Shown here piece after piece: positions 45,167-53,079 of a stretch of 64,000 bases of DNA. Where the stretch lies: positions 1,482,001-1,546,000 of the forward strand of contig NC_012491.1 of assembly GCF_000010165.1 (NCBI RefSeq), written 5' to 3'. The translations under genes were made by a program, and so were the position numbers. The notes beneath the pieces were generated by a model, which had not been told where the DNA came from, made no database searches, and saw nothing but the letters and a program-made list of their open reading frames with translations. This DNA comes from Brevibacillus brevis NBRC 100599. GTDB taxonomy: Bacteria; Bacillota; Bacilli; Brevibacillales; Brevibacillaceae. Numbering within the stretch: position 1 is the first letter of the stretch; every line of letters begins with the position of its first letter.

Positions 45167-45910
45167 ATGGAATCGGCTATCGCGGTAAGGGACTTGCATG
45201 TCTCCTACTTTGGGAACGAAGTTGTTCGGGATGTCTCGTTTGACGTTGAGCTAGGGAGTATGGTTGGAATCATCGGTCCAAACGGGGCAGGGAAGTCAAC
45301 CCTGATCAAAGCGCTCTTGGACCTCATTCCGAGAGACAAGGGGAATGTGCGGATTTTTGGGAAAGAGACAAATGAATTCCGGAAGAAAATCGCCTATGTA
45401 CCACAGCGGAGCATGATTGATTGGACGTTTCCGATCACCGTCATGGATACCGTACTGATCGGAACCTATCCAAGCGTCGGACTATTCAAATTTCCGAAAA
45501 AAAAAGAAAAAGCGTGGGCGCTGGAATGCTTGAGAAGAGTAGGGCTGGAGGATTTCCGCGACAGGCAGATTGGGGAGCTCTCCGGCGGGCAGCAACAGCG
45601 TGTCTTTCTCGCAAGGGCACTTGCACAAAAACCGGAGCTACTGCTTCTGGACGAGCCGTTTGTGGGGATTGATGTAGCGAGTGAGGACACCATCATTCGC
45701 ATTTTGAAAGAGCTGCAATTTCAGGATAAAACAATCGTGGTCGTCCATCATGACTTGTCCAAAGCATATGCGTATTTTGATCAGCTTCTTCTCATGAACA
45801 AAGAATTGATCAAGTTTGGTACGGTCGATGAAGTACTGAATCGAGAAGTCATGTCGAGAGCATATTCCTATCAACTCCCATTTCTCGAAAAGACCGAGGT
45901 GCTTGCATAA
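45167..45910 (+). CDS. mntB: Manganese ABC transporter ATP-binding protein
   Basis: A 247-residue ATPase: Walker A GPNGAGKST (about 38-46), QRSMIDWTFPITVMDTVLIG (typical of metal-uptake ATPases), signature LSGGQQQR and Walker B LLLLDEPFVGID. The first gene of a three-gene operon under the MntR box, so manganese rather than zinc is the likely substrate. ATG 45167 follows GGAGGG by 7 nt; an in-frame TTG at 45152 overlaps that SD. Confidence 0.87.
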   Translation: MESAIAVRDLHVSYFGNEVVRDVSFDVELGSMVGIIGPNGAGKSTLIKALLDLIPRDKGNVRIFGKETNEFRKKIAYVPQRSMIDWTFPITVMDTVLIGTYPSVGLFKFPKKKEKAWALECLRRVGLEDFRDRQIGELSGGQQQRVFLARALAQKPELLLLDEPFVGIDVASEDTIIRILKELQFQDKTIVVVHHDLSKAYAYFDQLLLMNKELIKFGTVDEVLNREVMSRAYSYQLPFLEKTEVLA

Positions 45911-46770
45911 TGGATTTCTTGATGGCAATTGGACAGTATGAGTTTTTGCAAAAAGCATTGTTTACATCTGTAGTGGTTGGGTTAATCTGCGGCGTCATCG
46001 GTAGCTTTATCATCTTGCGCGGAATGTCTTTGATGGGGGATGCCATCTCACACGCTGTTTTGCCTGGGGTGGCTCTCTCCTATGCTTTTGGGATCAATTT
46101 CTTCGTGGGCGCTGTTTTAACGGGTGTGCTAACCGCAGTTGGAATTGGCTACGTGAGCCAAAATAGCCGCATCAAGAATGACACGGCGATTGGAATTTTG
46201 TTCACGTCCGCCTTTGCAATTGGAATCATCATGGTTACGATGCTGAAAAGCAGTACCGATCTGTATCACATTTTATTCGGGAATGTATTAGCTGTGCGCT
46301 CGTCAGATATGTGGGTGACGGTTGGTATCGGGGTCATCGTCATCGTGACAGTCTACGCTTTTTTCAAAGAACTGTTACTGACTTCGTTCGATCCGACCAT
46401 TGCTGCTGCCTACGGCTTGCGTAACAACCTCATTCATTACTTGCTGATGACCTTGCTGACGATGGTAACTGTCGCTTCCTTGCAAACCGTAGGAATCGTG
46501 CTCGTAGTCGCCATGTTGATTACACCGGCTGCTACCGCTTATCTTTTGACGGACCGTTTGTCGATCATGATCTTCTTGGCTGGCGGTTTTGGGATGCTGT
46601 CTTCGGTTATTGGTCTTTATTTTAGTTTTACCTATAATTTGGCCTCTGGTGCCACGATTGTCGTGGTTGCAACTGTGCTCTTCTTCCTGGCCTTTCTCTT
46701 CTCCCGAAAACACGGGGTGGTATGGAAATCAATCCGAGCTCGGCAAAAACGAATCGAGCTCTTAAAGTAA
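45910..46770 (+). CDS. mntC: Manganese ABC transporter permease
   Basis: A 286-residue membrane protein of the ABC-3 (ZnuB/MntC) family with about eight helices: IGSFIILRGMSLMGDAISHAVLPGVA is the family motif in helix 2, and FDPTIAAAYGL is the coupling segment. Its ATG overlaps the ATPase stop by one base (TAATG). A single permease gene, whereas B. subtilis mnt has two, implies a homodimeric channel. Confidence 0.88.
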   Translation: MDFLMAIGQYEFLQKALFTSVVVGLICGVIGSFIILRGMSLMGDAISHAVLPGVALSYAFGINFFVGAVLTGVLTAVGIGYVSQNSRIKNDTAIGILFTSAFAIGIIMVTMLKSSTDLYHILFGNVLAVRSSDMWVTVGIGVIVIVTVYAFFKELLLTSFDPTIAAAYGLRNNLIHYLLMTLLTMVTVASLQTVGIVLVVAMLITPAATAYLLTDRLSIMIFLAGGFGMLSSVIGLYFSFTYNLASGATIVVVATVLFFLAFLFSRKHGVVWKSIRARQKRIELLK

Positions 46771-46785
46771 AGGAGAATTATCGTC

Positions 46786-47730
46786 ATGAAGAAGTGGAAT
46801 CTGCTTTTCGTTTTTCTACTAGCAACCGTATTAATGGCAGCGTGTGGTGCTCCGCAAAGTGCGAACGAGCCCACGAAATCAGAGAGTGACAAGCTACAGG
46901 TCGTAACCACGTATTCGATTCTGTATGACATCGTGAAAAATGTTGGGGGAGATCGAGTAGAGATTCATAGTCTCGCTCCGATTGGCTCCAATCCTCATGA
47001 ATATGACCCACTACCTGCTGACGTGCAAAAAACGACGGATGCAGACGCGGTTTTCTACAACGGACTGAATTTGGAAGCAGGTAACTCCTGGTTCGATAAG
47101 CTAATGACCACAGCAGGCAAAACAGGTCCGGATGCACCCGTGTTCCGTCTCAGTGAAGGCGTAGCAGCTAAGCACTTGACGACCAAAGGCAAGGAGAGCG
47201 AAGAAGACCCGCACGCTTGGCTGGATGTACGCAATGGCATCAAGTATGCGGAGAACGCCAAAAATGCCCTGATCAAGGTGGACCCAGCGCACAAGGAAAC
47301 GTATGAGCAAAACGCCAAGAAGTACATCGAACAGCTGACTGCGCTACACGAGGAAGCGGTTAAGCAGTACAACCAGATTCCGAAAGAACAGCGTTTGCTT
47401 GTGACGAGCGAGGGAGCGTTCAAATATTTCAGCGAAGCGTACGATTTTGAAGCGGCATACATTTGGGAAATCAACGCTGAGAACCAAGGAACACCAGAGC
47501 AGGTCACACAGGTGGTCGATACAATCCGTGCGAAGAAAATCCCGGCTCTGTTCGTAGAGACGAGTATCGATCCGCGCAGCATGGAGATGGTATCGAATGA
47601 AACGGGTGTACCGATTGTCGGGAAAGTATTTACAGATTCGCTCGGAAAGCCGGGAGAAGATGGTGATACGTACATCAAAATGATGGAATGGAATATCAAG
47701 ACGATTTACGAAGGATTGACCAAGAAATAA
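46786..47730 (+). CDS. mntA: Manganese-binding lipoprotein
   Basis: A 314-residue cluster A-I substrate-binding protein. Lipobox LMAAC (Cys about 20). Metal-ligand motifs are NPHEYDP, EDPHAWLD, an AENQGTPEQ Glu segment and FVETSIDPRS with the Asp ligand. There is no long His-rich loop, unlike zinc-specific ZnuA, in agreement with manganese. AAAGGAG precedes ATG 46786; last gene of the operon. Confidence 0.88.
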   Translation: MKKWNLLFVFLLATVLMAACGAPQSANEPTKSESDKLQVVTTYSILYDIVKNVGGDRVEIHSLAPIGSNPHEYDPLPADVQKTTDADAVFYNGLNLEAGNSWFDKLMTTAGKTGPDAPVFRLSEGVAAKHLTTKGKESEEDPHAWLDVRNGIKYAENAKNALIKVDPAHKETYEQNAKKYIEQLTALHEEAVKQYNQIPKEQRLLVTSEGAFKYFSEAYDFEAAYIWEINAENQGTPEQVTQVVDTIRAKKIPALFVETSIDPRSMEMVSNETGVPIVGKVFTDSLGKPGEDGDTYIKMMEWNIKTIYEGLTKK

Positions 47731-47743
47731 GCTTCGTAAAAGC

Positions 47744-47780
47744 AAAGCACAGCTCTCCTAATCAGGGGCTGTGCTTTTAA
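47744..47780 (+). terminator. Intrinsic terminator of mnt operon
   Basis: AAAGCACAGC (47744-47753) pairs with GCTGTGCTTT (47768-47777), followed by TAAA. Confidence 0.78.
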
Positions 47781-47890
47781 ATTCTTCCACTGCTTAACAT
47801 CCTTCATCAGATTGAGGTATAATAGGCTAGTGTGCAAAAGGAATCCGGAGTATTCATATTTAATCTGTCATATTGAAAGAGAGTGGGATT

Positions 47891-48610
47891 ATGGGTCGTA
47901 AGTGGAACAATATTAAAGAGAAGAAAGCTTCTAAAGACGCGAGCACCAGTCGTATTTACGCAAGGTTCGGGAAGGAAATTTACGTAGCGGCAAAGCAAGG
48001 CGAGCCGGACCCAGAGTCCAACCGTGCTCTGAAGGTCGTCCTGGAGCGTGCTAAAACGTACAGCGTACCGAAAGCGATTATCGACCGCGCGATTGATAAA
48101 GCAAAGGGCGGCTCTGATGAAACGTTTAGCGATCTGCGCTATGAAGGCTTTGGGCCAAACGGTTCCATGATCATCGTGGATGCACTGACCAACAACGTAA
48201 ACCGCACAGCTCCTGAAGTGCGTGCCGCTTTCAACAAAAACGGCGGTAACATGGGCGTATCCGGTTCGGTTGCTTATATGTTTGACCCAACAGCGGTATT
48301 TGGTTTGGAAGGCAAATCCTCTGATGAGGTGTTGGAAATCTTGATGGAAGCGGACGTAGACGTGCGCGACATTTTGGAAGAAGACGGTGCTGTCATCGTT
48401 TACGCAGATGCAGAACAGTTCCACGCTGTACAAGAAGCACTCAAAAATGGTGGCGTTTCAGAGTTTACGGTAGCTGAACTGACTATGCTGCCACAAAACG
48501 AAGTAACGCTGACAGAAGATGTACAAGCGCAATTCGAAAAGCTGATCGATGCTTTGGAAGACTTGGACGATGTGCAGCAGGTGTACCATAACGTTGATTT
48601 AGGTGAATAA
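47891..48610 (+). CDS. YebC/PmpR-family protein
   Basis: A 239-residue YebC-family protein: [34 protein letters not shown], the [19 protein letters not shown] motif and GSVAYMF. Members were annotated as transcriptional regulators; related proteins have been reported to help ribosomes translate difficult proline-rich motifs. The [22 protein letters not shown] start resembles the B. subtilis YeeI-type variant. ATG 47891 is chosen over 47873 for the conserved N-terminus and GAGTGGG upstream. Confidence 0.9.
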   Translation: MGRKWNNIKEKKASKDASTSRIYARFGKEIYVAAKQGEPDPESNRALKVVLERAKTYSVPKAIIDRAIDKAKGGSDETFSDLRYEGFGPNGSMIIVDALTNNVNRTAPEVRAAFNKNGGNMGVSGSVAYMFDPTAVFGLEGKSSDEVLEILMEADVDVRDILEEDGAVIVYADAEQFHAVQEALKNGGVSEFTVAELTMLPQNEVTLTEDVQAQFEKLIDALEDLDDVQQVYHNVDLGE

Positions 48611-48623
48611 GTTTTTAATGGAG

Positions 48624-48656
48624 AAGACCTTTGTTTTAGGACAAGGGTCTTTTTTA
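48624..48656 (+). terminator. Intrinsic terminator
   Basis: AAGACC.TTTGT ... ACAA.GGGTCTT followed by T residues, just before the first A palindrome. Confidence 0.78.
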
Positions 48657-48682
48657 TGTGCTGTGTATTGGCTGTGGTGAGG

Positions 48683-48877
48683 AGAAGAATATTTCCAGTC
48701 TGGGCTCCAGGCTCCGTCCTGCTGAGGGTTGAGACTGTCCGCTCCGAAGGGATTTGCGGGGAAACGCAAAAGTGGTAGCCGCTACGTCGCTCGGGCACGG
48801 TTGCGTTTCTTTTGCCCGCAAATCCCTTCTCCGCTGGGTAGGACTCCACAAGTCGCTACGTCTGGAAATATTCTTCT
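48683..48877. repeat. Palindrome A, copy 1
   Basis: A 195-bp imperfect palindrome. Outer arms AGAAGAATATTTCCAG / CTGGAAATATTCTTCT (48683-48698 / 48862-48877). Inner arms GAAGGGATTTGCGGG / CCCGCAAATCCCTTC (48746-48760 / 48815-48829) continue as GAAACGCAA / TTGCGTTTC across a short bulge. Confidence 0.88.
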
Positions 48878-48945
48878 CTGTCGGAATTTCTCACATACTT
48901 CAATCTTTTAGGTCGTTAAAAGATCGGTAAACACGGAAGCTCGTA

Positions 48946-49148
48946 GAGGAAACAGGAGAAAACAGCGAAGATCTTTGGTACACCGACCGAGACGGAATGC
49001 AAAAAGCGAAACACGCCCTTAAGCGTCCACCTCTGAGAAGGCATCCTGAAAGGACCACTTTGGACGCGGTTTCGCTTTTTGCATGGAGTCGGGCAGTGAA
49101 TCCCCCAGTGGGTGGGACAAGAAGCTGAGCGTTTTCTCCTGTTTCCTC
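48946..49148. repeat. Palindrome B, copy 1
   Basis: A 203-bp imperfect palindrome. Outer 18-bp arms GAGGAAACAGGAGAAAAC / GTTTTCTCCTGTTTCCTC (48946-48963 / 49131-49148). Inner 16-bp arms ATGCAAAAAGCGAAAC / GTTTCGCTTTTTGCAT (48997-49012 / 49069-49084), then GCGTCCA / TGGACGC around the centre. Confidence 0.88.
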
Positions 49149-49186
49149 CCCACCACTACAGCGACACTTATGTGGCTGAGGTGAAG

Positions 49187-49381
49187 AGAAGAATATTTCC
49201 AGTCTGGGCTCAAGGCTCCGTCCTGCTGAGGGTTGAGACTGTCCGCTCCGAAGGGATTTGCGGGGAAACGTAAAAGTGGTAGCCGCTTCGTCGTGCGGGC
49301 ACGGTTGCGTTTCTGTTGCCCGCAAATCCCTTCTCCGCTGGGTAGGACTCCACAAGTCGCTACGTCTGGAAATATTCTTCT
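49187..49381. repeat. Palindrome A, copy 2 (solo)
   Basis: A second 195-bp copy of A in the same orientation, about 95 percent identical to copy 1, with the same outer and inner arms. It is preceded by TGTGGCTGAGGTG but not followed by a B palindrome; the metalloprotease gene begins 190 bp later. Confidence 0.88.
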
Positions 49382-49569
49382 CTGGCGTAACTGCATGCAA
49401 TCTTCAATTTTAAAGCTGGTCGAATGCATCAAAGCAAGCAGATAATTAGTAACTTATCATCCCATTCAATTAGTAGAATTAAAACGGATAATTACAAATA
49501 TTTACAATTTTATTTCTGTCATATATTATGGGCTTGATGTTAAAATTTTCTTGATCAGGAGGATATTTT

Positions 49570-50145
49570 ATGTCACGTAAAAGGAAAAAAGTTGCTGCTG
49601 GTTTATTCACTGTCATTGCCTCGCTTTCATTTTTTACAACAAGTGCATTTGCTGACTATCTCGGAGGAGAATGGGACATCTATGATGTTACATATGAAGA
49701 TATCAATTTAGATGAAAAATACTCGGATTTACTTTGGTCTGCTGCTGACCAGTGGAACGCAATCAGTAATATCAACCTTTCGCCAGCAGACACTAATGAA
49801 ACTGGTTATATTTCTGTAGAACACCCAGATTCAAGAGTCGAAAAGGAGCTTTATAGGCTTGGTACATATGGACTTGGAATACCATATGATGATAGAGGCA
49901 GGATGAATCGATCTCCATATGCGTCAGCCAACATAATAATTGTAAGGTCTATGTGTGACGATCTTGACACGGATGACACGATAAAAACTATGACTCATGA
50001 ATTCGGTCATACACTTGGTCTTGCTCATCCTGAAGATACTAGTGTAGATTCCATAATGGATAACAACGATGTATTTGACTGGGATATCCACGGTCCTACA
50101 AAGTATGACAAAAAAGAACTTCGAGGTCTCTACGACAACAACTAA
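49570..50145 (+). CDS. Secreted matrixin-like zinc metalloprotease
   Basis: A 191-residue exported protein. Signal peptide about 1-28 (TSAFA-DY). Metzincin zinc site HEFGHTLGLAH (His143, Glu144, His147, His153) and a Met-turn DSIM (Met163) identify a matrixin/M10-like catalytic domain without prodomain cysteine switch or C-terminal domains. RBS CAGGAGG precedes ATG 49570. Base composition is clearly AT-richer than the neighbouring genes. It forms a likely operon with the next gene; both lie between copies of the A/B repeats. Confidence 0.82.
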   Translation: MSRKRKKVAAGLFTVIASLSFFTTSAFADYLGGEWDIYDVTYEDINLDEKYSDLLWSAADQWNAISNINLSPADTNETGYISVEHPDSRVEKELYRLGTYGLGIPYDDRGRMNRSPYASANIIIVRSMCDDLDTDDTIKTMTHEFGHTLGLAHPEDTSVDSIMDNNDVFDWDIHGPTKYDKKELRGLYDNN

Positions 50146-50167
50146 TTATGGAAAGGATGTGTGAACA

Positions 50168-50761
50168 TTGAAAAAACTGATTGCTATTGTGTCTGTGACA
50201 GCAGTAATTGCTGGTGTTGGTTCTGCACTGATGTATAAAGAATTCAACCATTCAAACTCTCATAGCGTTGCTCTATCTAGAACATTCAACTCTACTGAAG
50301 AAATAGTCAAAAAAGCTAATGTAATCATAAAAGGAAAAGTACCATCTGAGTTTAGACAAGAAAAAGTGGGTACTGTTGTTTATAATGTATACGAAGTGCA
50401 AGTGGATAAATTATATAGTAACCTTTCTGACGCCAAGATAACTGAAGGTGAAAGCATCGAACTTTATCGTCTTATAGGTCTAGATTTAGGTGACAATAAA
50501 GAGATTGCTAACGTAGTTGATGCGAATTATCACGAGTTAGAAAAAGGTGAATATCTGCTATTTTTGAGTGGCGAATATGATGACGAATTGAAAAAATATA
50601 CTTATATTCCAAACACACCTAATCAATTATTTAAAATGAACAGTTCGAATGGCTTAAGATCTAATCAATCAAACGTTGAATTTGAAAATATAACTGAGGC
50701 AGGTGAGCTTCCTTCCATCAATGAGGCAGATTTGTTAGAAGTAATAGAATCAATGAAGTAA
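50168..50761 (+). CDS. Exported hypothetical protein in repeat-bounded cassette
   Basis: A 197-residue protein with an N-terminal signal or anchor (about 3-23, no lipobox Cys). The mature part (STEEIVKKANVIIKGKV; VVYNVYEVQVDKLYSN; EKGEYLLFLSGEYDD) has the alternating pattern of a secreted beta domain. I do not recognise the family. Start is TTG 50168 after AAAGGATG. It follows the metalloprotease by 22 nt and shares its AT-rich composition; a role as partner, substrate or inhibitor of the protease is speculation. Confidence 0.65.
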   Translation: MKKLIAIVSVTAVIAGVGSALMYKEFNHSNSHSVALSRTFNSTEEIVKKANVIIKGKVPSEFRQEKVGTVVYNVYEVQVDKLYSNLSDAKITEGESIELYRLIGLDLGDNKEIANVVDANYHELEKGEYLLFLSGEYDDELKKYTYIPNTPNQLFKMNSSNGLRSNQSNVEFENITEAGELPSINEADLLEVIESMK

Positions 50762-50771
50762 TTTTATCTTA

Positions 50772-50797
50772 GGCGCTTCCTATGAAGTGCCTTTTTT
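50772..50797 (+). terminator. Intrinsic terminator of the cassette
   Basis: GGCGCTTC-CTAT-GAAGTGCC (one G-T pair) followed by six T residues. Confidence 0.85.
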
Positions 50798-50875
50798 AAT
50801 CTCAATATATACAGCATTCCCGATGACAGCAATACAGTAACAACGTAAGGTTTATATGATGTGGCTGCGGTGGAG

Positions 50876-51054
50876 AGAAGAATATTTCGAGACTAGGCTC
50901 CAGGCTCCGTCCTGCTGAGGGTTGAGACTGTCCGCTCCGAAGGGATTTGCGGGGAAACGCAAAAGTGGTAGCCGCTTCGAAGCACGGGCACGGTTGCGTT
51001 TCTGTTGCCCGCTGGTAGGACTCCACAAGTCGCTACGTCTGGAAATATTCTTCC
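50876..51054. repeat. Palindrome A, copy 3 (inner arm deleted)
   Basis: The outer arms are kept (AGAAGAATATTTC / GAAATATTCTTC). The 3' inner arm has lost about 16 bp (AAATCCCTTCTCC region), leaving GCCCGCTGG where the other copies have the full arm. The deletion lies between short CCG repeats. Confidence 0.82.
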
Positions 51055-51125
51055 CTAGCGTTACTGCTTACATTTCATCAATCTTTTAAGGCTTTTAAAA
51101 CCCGTCTTAATCTGGAAAGCTCGTA

Positions 51126-51330
51126 GAGGAAACAGGAGAAATTAGCGAAGATCTTTGGCACACCGACCGAGGCTCCATGAAAAAAAGCGAAACAAGCTTT
51201 TAGCGTCCACCTCTGAGCCACCCCCTGAATGGACGACTTTGGACGCGGGTTTCGCTTTTTTTCATGGAGCCGGGCAGCTTACGCTACCCTGGGGGTGGGA
51301 CAAGAAGCTGAGCGTTTTCTCCTGTTCCCC
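51126..51330. repeat. Palindrome B, copy 2
   Basis: The outer arms are kept with minor changes. The inner stem is a perfect 23-bp inverted repeat (51171-51193 with 51249-51271). Relative to copy 1, paired positions have changed on both sides (TGCAAAAA/TTTTTGCA to TGAAAAAA/TTTTTTCA; GAC/GTC to GGC/GCC). Confidence 0.85.
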
Positions 51331-51364
51331 ACCACAACAGCCCGACAAACGATTTTTAAAAGAA

Positions 51365-51612
51365 ATAAAACCGCCTCCATAAAGGAGACGGCATATATCG
51401 AGCTCGTTAGTTTTGAGGTGCTACCGATCATCACGTGCGACGCATCTACCTCCAGTATGAAGTTAGAAGCTTAAAGCAGTGTACGGTTTCCCTTACTCAC
51501 TAGGTGATCGTGTAAATCATCCATGGCACATCGCCTCCGTAAAGGTCTACAGCCTGATTGAAAACACACCACCGAGCTCGATGAGTATAGTATGGGCAAA
51601 GCCCATCTTTTT
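51365..51612. other. Region bounded by two convergent terminators
   Basis: Reverse-strand CCGTCTCC..GGAGGCGG-TTTT (51368-51392) and plus-strand ATGGGC-AAA-GCCCAT-CTTTTT (51592-51612) point inward, so transcripts from both strands would overlap here. On the reverse strand GGAGG is followed 9 nt later by an ORF of 17 codons (51533 to 51480, MDDLHDHLVSKGNRTLL). This resembles the layout of type I toxin/antisense RNA pairs, but the peptide is hydrophilic, unlike known toxins of that kind. Confidence 0.35.
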
Positions 51613-52549
51613 ATTCACTCATCTGTAGCATCTGTTTTCGAATAGCATTTAAAAACTGTTGGTTGCTGTAGGCCGTGCCACCAGCTAATCCTGGTTCTAC
51701 TGCATTCACGTACATTTGATCAGCTTTGACTGCACGTAGATTTTTCCATGCAGGCTTCTCTTGCAACTGCTTGAAAGCGGGCTGGTCTTCTTTGTTAACC
51801 ATCACAAACAAGTAGTTAGGATCTTCTTTTGCCAAAGCATCCATAGAGAGTGCGGTACGCTCCTTCATGTTCGCGACGACATCTGGGACAGGCAGGGCCA
51901 AGTCCGTATATAACAGGTTATTATACCGTTCATCCTTTGGATAGGCGTAAAAGGAGCCTTCTTGGAACCACAGCGTCAGCACTTTCTTTTCCGGGAGTGG
52001 AGCGAGCTTGTCGCGGAGTTCCTGTGCATTTTGCTTCACTTTCCCTATAAAGGTATCCAAATTGTCATCTCTTCCACGAACATCAGCGAGCAAACGCAAG
52101 TTTTCTTGCCAATGAGCTCCGTTCGTAGAGACGGGAATGACGGATGCAGCGGTTTGTAATTTGGCCAAGTCTTCCTTGGAGGTCTTGTCAGTTGTCATGA
52201 TGACGTCAGGTTCGAGGGCAACCAGCTCACCTAGGTTCTCAGTTATATGATAGGGGAGCTGCTTGGCATTTCTAATCATGGCTTGATATTCCGCCGGAAA
52301 CTTTCCGTTTTTATCCACCGTAGCTGCGACGGGCGGGATTCCCAGCAAGAAAGAATCTTCATACGAAGCAGGGAAGCCAACGAAAACAATAGCTTTGGTT
52401 CTGGCCGGAATTGTATAAGTGTTGCCTAAGTAAGTGATCGATCTGGTCGGTTTTGCTGCCGCTGAATCGCCCGTTTGTCCACCATTTCCGCAGGCTGCCA
52501 GGACGAGGAGCAAAGCAGCAATCGGGATAGCTAGTAGCCGTTTATACAT
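51611..52549 (-). CDS. Iron-siderophore-binding lipoprotein
   Basis: An approximately 312-residue FepB/FhuD-type substrate-binding protein. Start MYKRLLAIPIAALLLVLAAC gives a lipobox LAAC; the frame stays open upstream to 52642 but that extension is not signal-like. Conserved features are TIPARTKAIVFVGFPAS, ELVALEPDVIMTTDK and the C-terminal GGTAYSNQQFLNAIRKQML. No permease or ATPase gene adjoins it, so it is an orphan receptor that must share a transporter encoded elsewhere. Confidence 0.82.
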   Translation of the reverse strand: MYKRLLAIPIAALLLVLAACGNGGQTGDSAAAKPTRSITYLGNTYTIPARTKAIVFVGFPASYEDSFLLGIPPVAATVDKNGKFPAEYQAMIRNAKQLPYHITENLGELVALEPDVIMTTDKTSKEDLAKLQTAASVIPVSTNGAHWQENLRLLADVRGRDDNLDTFIGKVKQNAQELRDKLAPLPEKKVLTLWFQEGSFYAYPKDERYNNLLYTDLALPVPDVVANMKERTALSMDALAKEDPNYLFVMVNKEDQPAFKQLQEKPAWKNLRAVKADQMYVNAVEPGLAGGTAYSNQQFLNAIRKQMLQMSE

Positions 52550-52799
52550 ACAGGTCACTCCGTTCTTACTTCTTGTGTTATCAGGAAAGTAGCAGGACTC
52601 ATGTAAATTATAGGCTACCCGATCCATCCGTCGCTGTTGCATTCCTGAACATTTTCAAACATTCTGCTGTAACCTTTTTCCTGCTCAAGACACTAATGGG
52701 TATCCAAGAAAATTTTCGCATATGAAAGTAGTCGATCAGCCGACAGCAAGAGAATGGAGGAGCTTCTTTGTATGAAGAAATGAAACATCAGGTCATCAT

Positions 52800-53036
52800 A
52801 TGGGGGGCTATACGGTTCACTTTGATGTGGACAGGAAACAGGTGATCGGAATCATTCCTCCGGATGCAGAGGATTCTAAACCGCTTCCTAACAAAAGCAA
52901 AGCAATGTCACGGGAAGACGCGACTAGCGTATACGTCACCCATCGTCCGCTCCGATTGGTCTACAAGCTGATGGAGAACCCGGCTACATGGCAAAATAGC
53001 AATCCAGAAGAAGCCTCGGGTAATGGGAAATGCTAG
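52800..53036 (+). CDS. Small hypothetical ORF, possible frameshift remnant
   Basis: A 78-residue frame with no recognised family and a weak RBS. Immediately upstream, a good SD (GGAGGAGC near 52757) precedes a different frame (TTG TAT GAA GAA ATG AAA CAT CAG GTC...) that stops after about 25 codons, and the present ORF begins inside it. The two could be one gene broken by a frameshift. Ends 43 nt before the VOC gene. Confidence 0.35.
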   Translation: MGGYTVHFDVDRKQVIGIIPPDAEDSKPLPNKSKAMSREDATSVYVTHRPLRLVYKLMENPATWQNSNPEEASGNGKC

Positions 53037-53079
53037 GATATAGACATCAAGGAAAAACAACCCCGAGGAGGAATCACAC

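Larger units (their letters stand above)
48670..49162. repeat. Composite A-B palindromic element, copy 1
   Basis: About 493 bp made of palindrome A (48683-48877), a 68-bp AT-richer spacer and palindrome B (48946-49148). The left end reads GGCTGTGGTGAGGAG; the reverse complement of the right end reads CGCTGTAGTGGTGGGGAGG, so the unit has imperfect terminal inverted repeats like a MITE. No ORF with an RBS. A second A-B unit lies at 50861-51341. Confidence 0.75.
50861..51341. repeat. Composite A-B palindromic element, copy 2
   Basis: Second A-B unit in the same orientation as copy 1, beginning GTGGCTGCGGTGGAG and ending CCCCACCACAACAGC, whose reverse complement GCTGTTGTGGTGGGG matches the left end imperfectly. 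It contains A copy 3 and B copy 2. Confidence 0.75.

Noticed and set aside
48400..51026. Repeated reverse-strand ORFs around 48654-48851, 48900-49400 and 50802-51026 with similar peptides (for example RRRDLRA, PSAGRSLEP)
   Set aside because: The peptides recur only because the DNA palindromes recur; no RBS, and the frames differ between copies.
48670..51341. CRISPR array
   Set aside because: Repeats are about 200 bp, palindromic and few, without regular spacers or cas genes.
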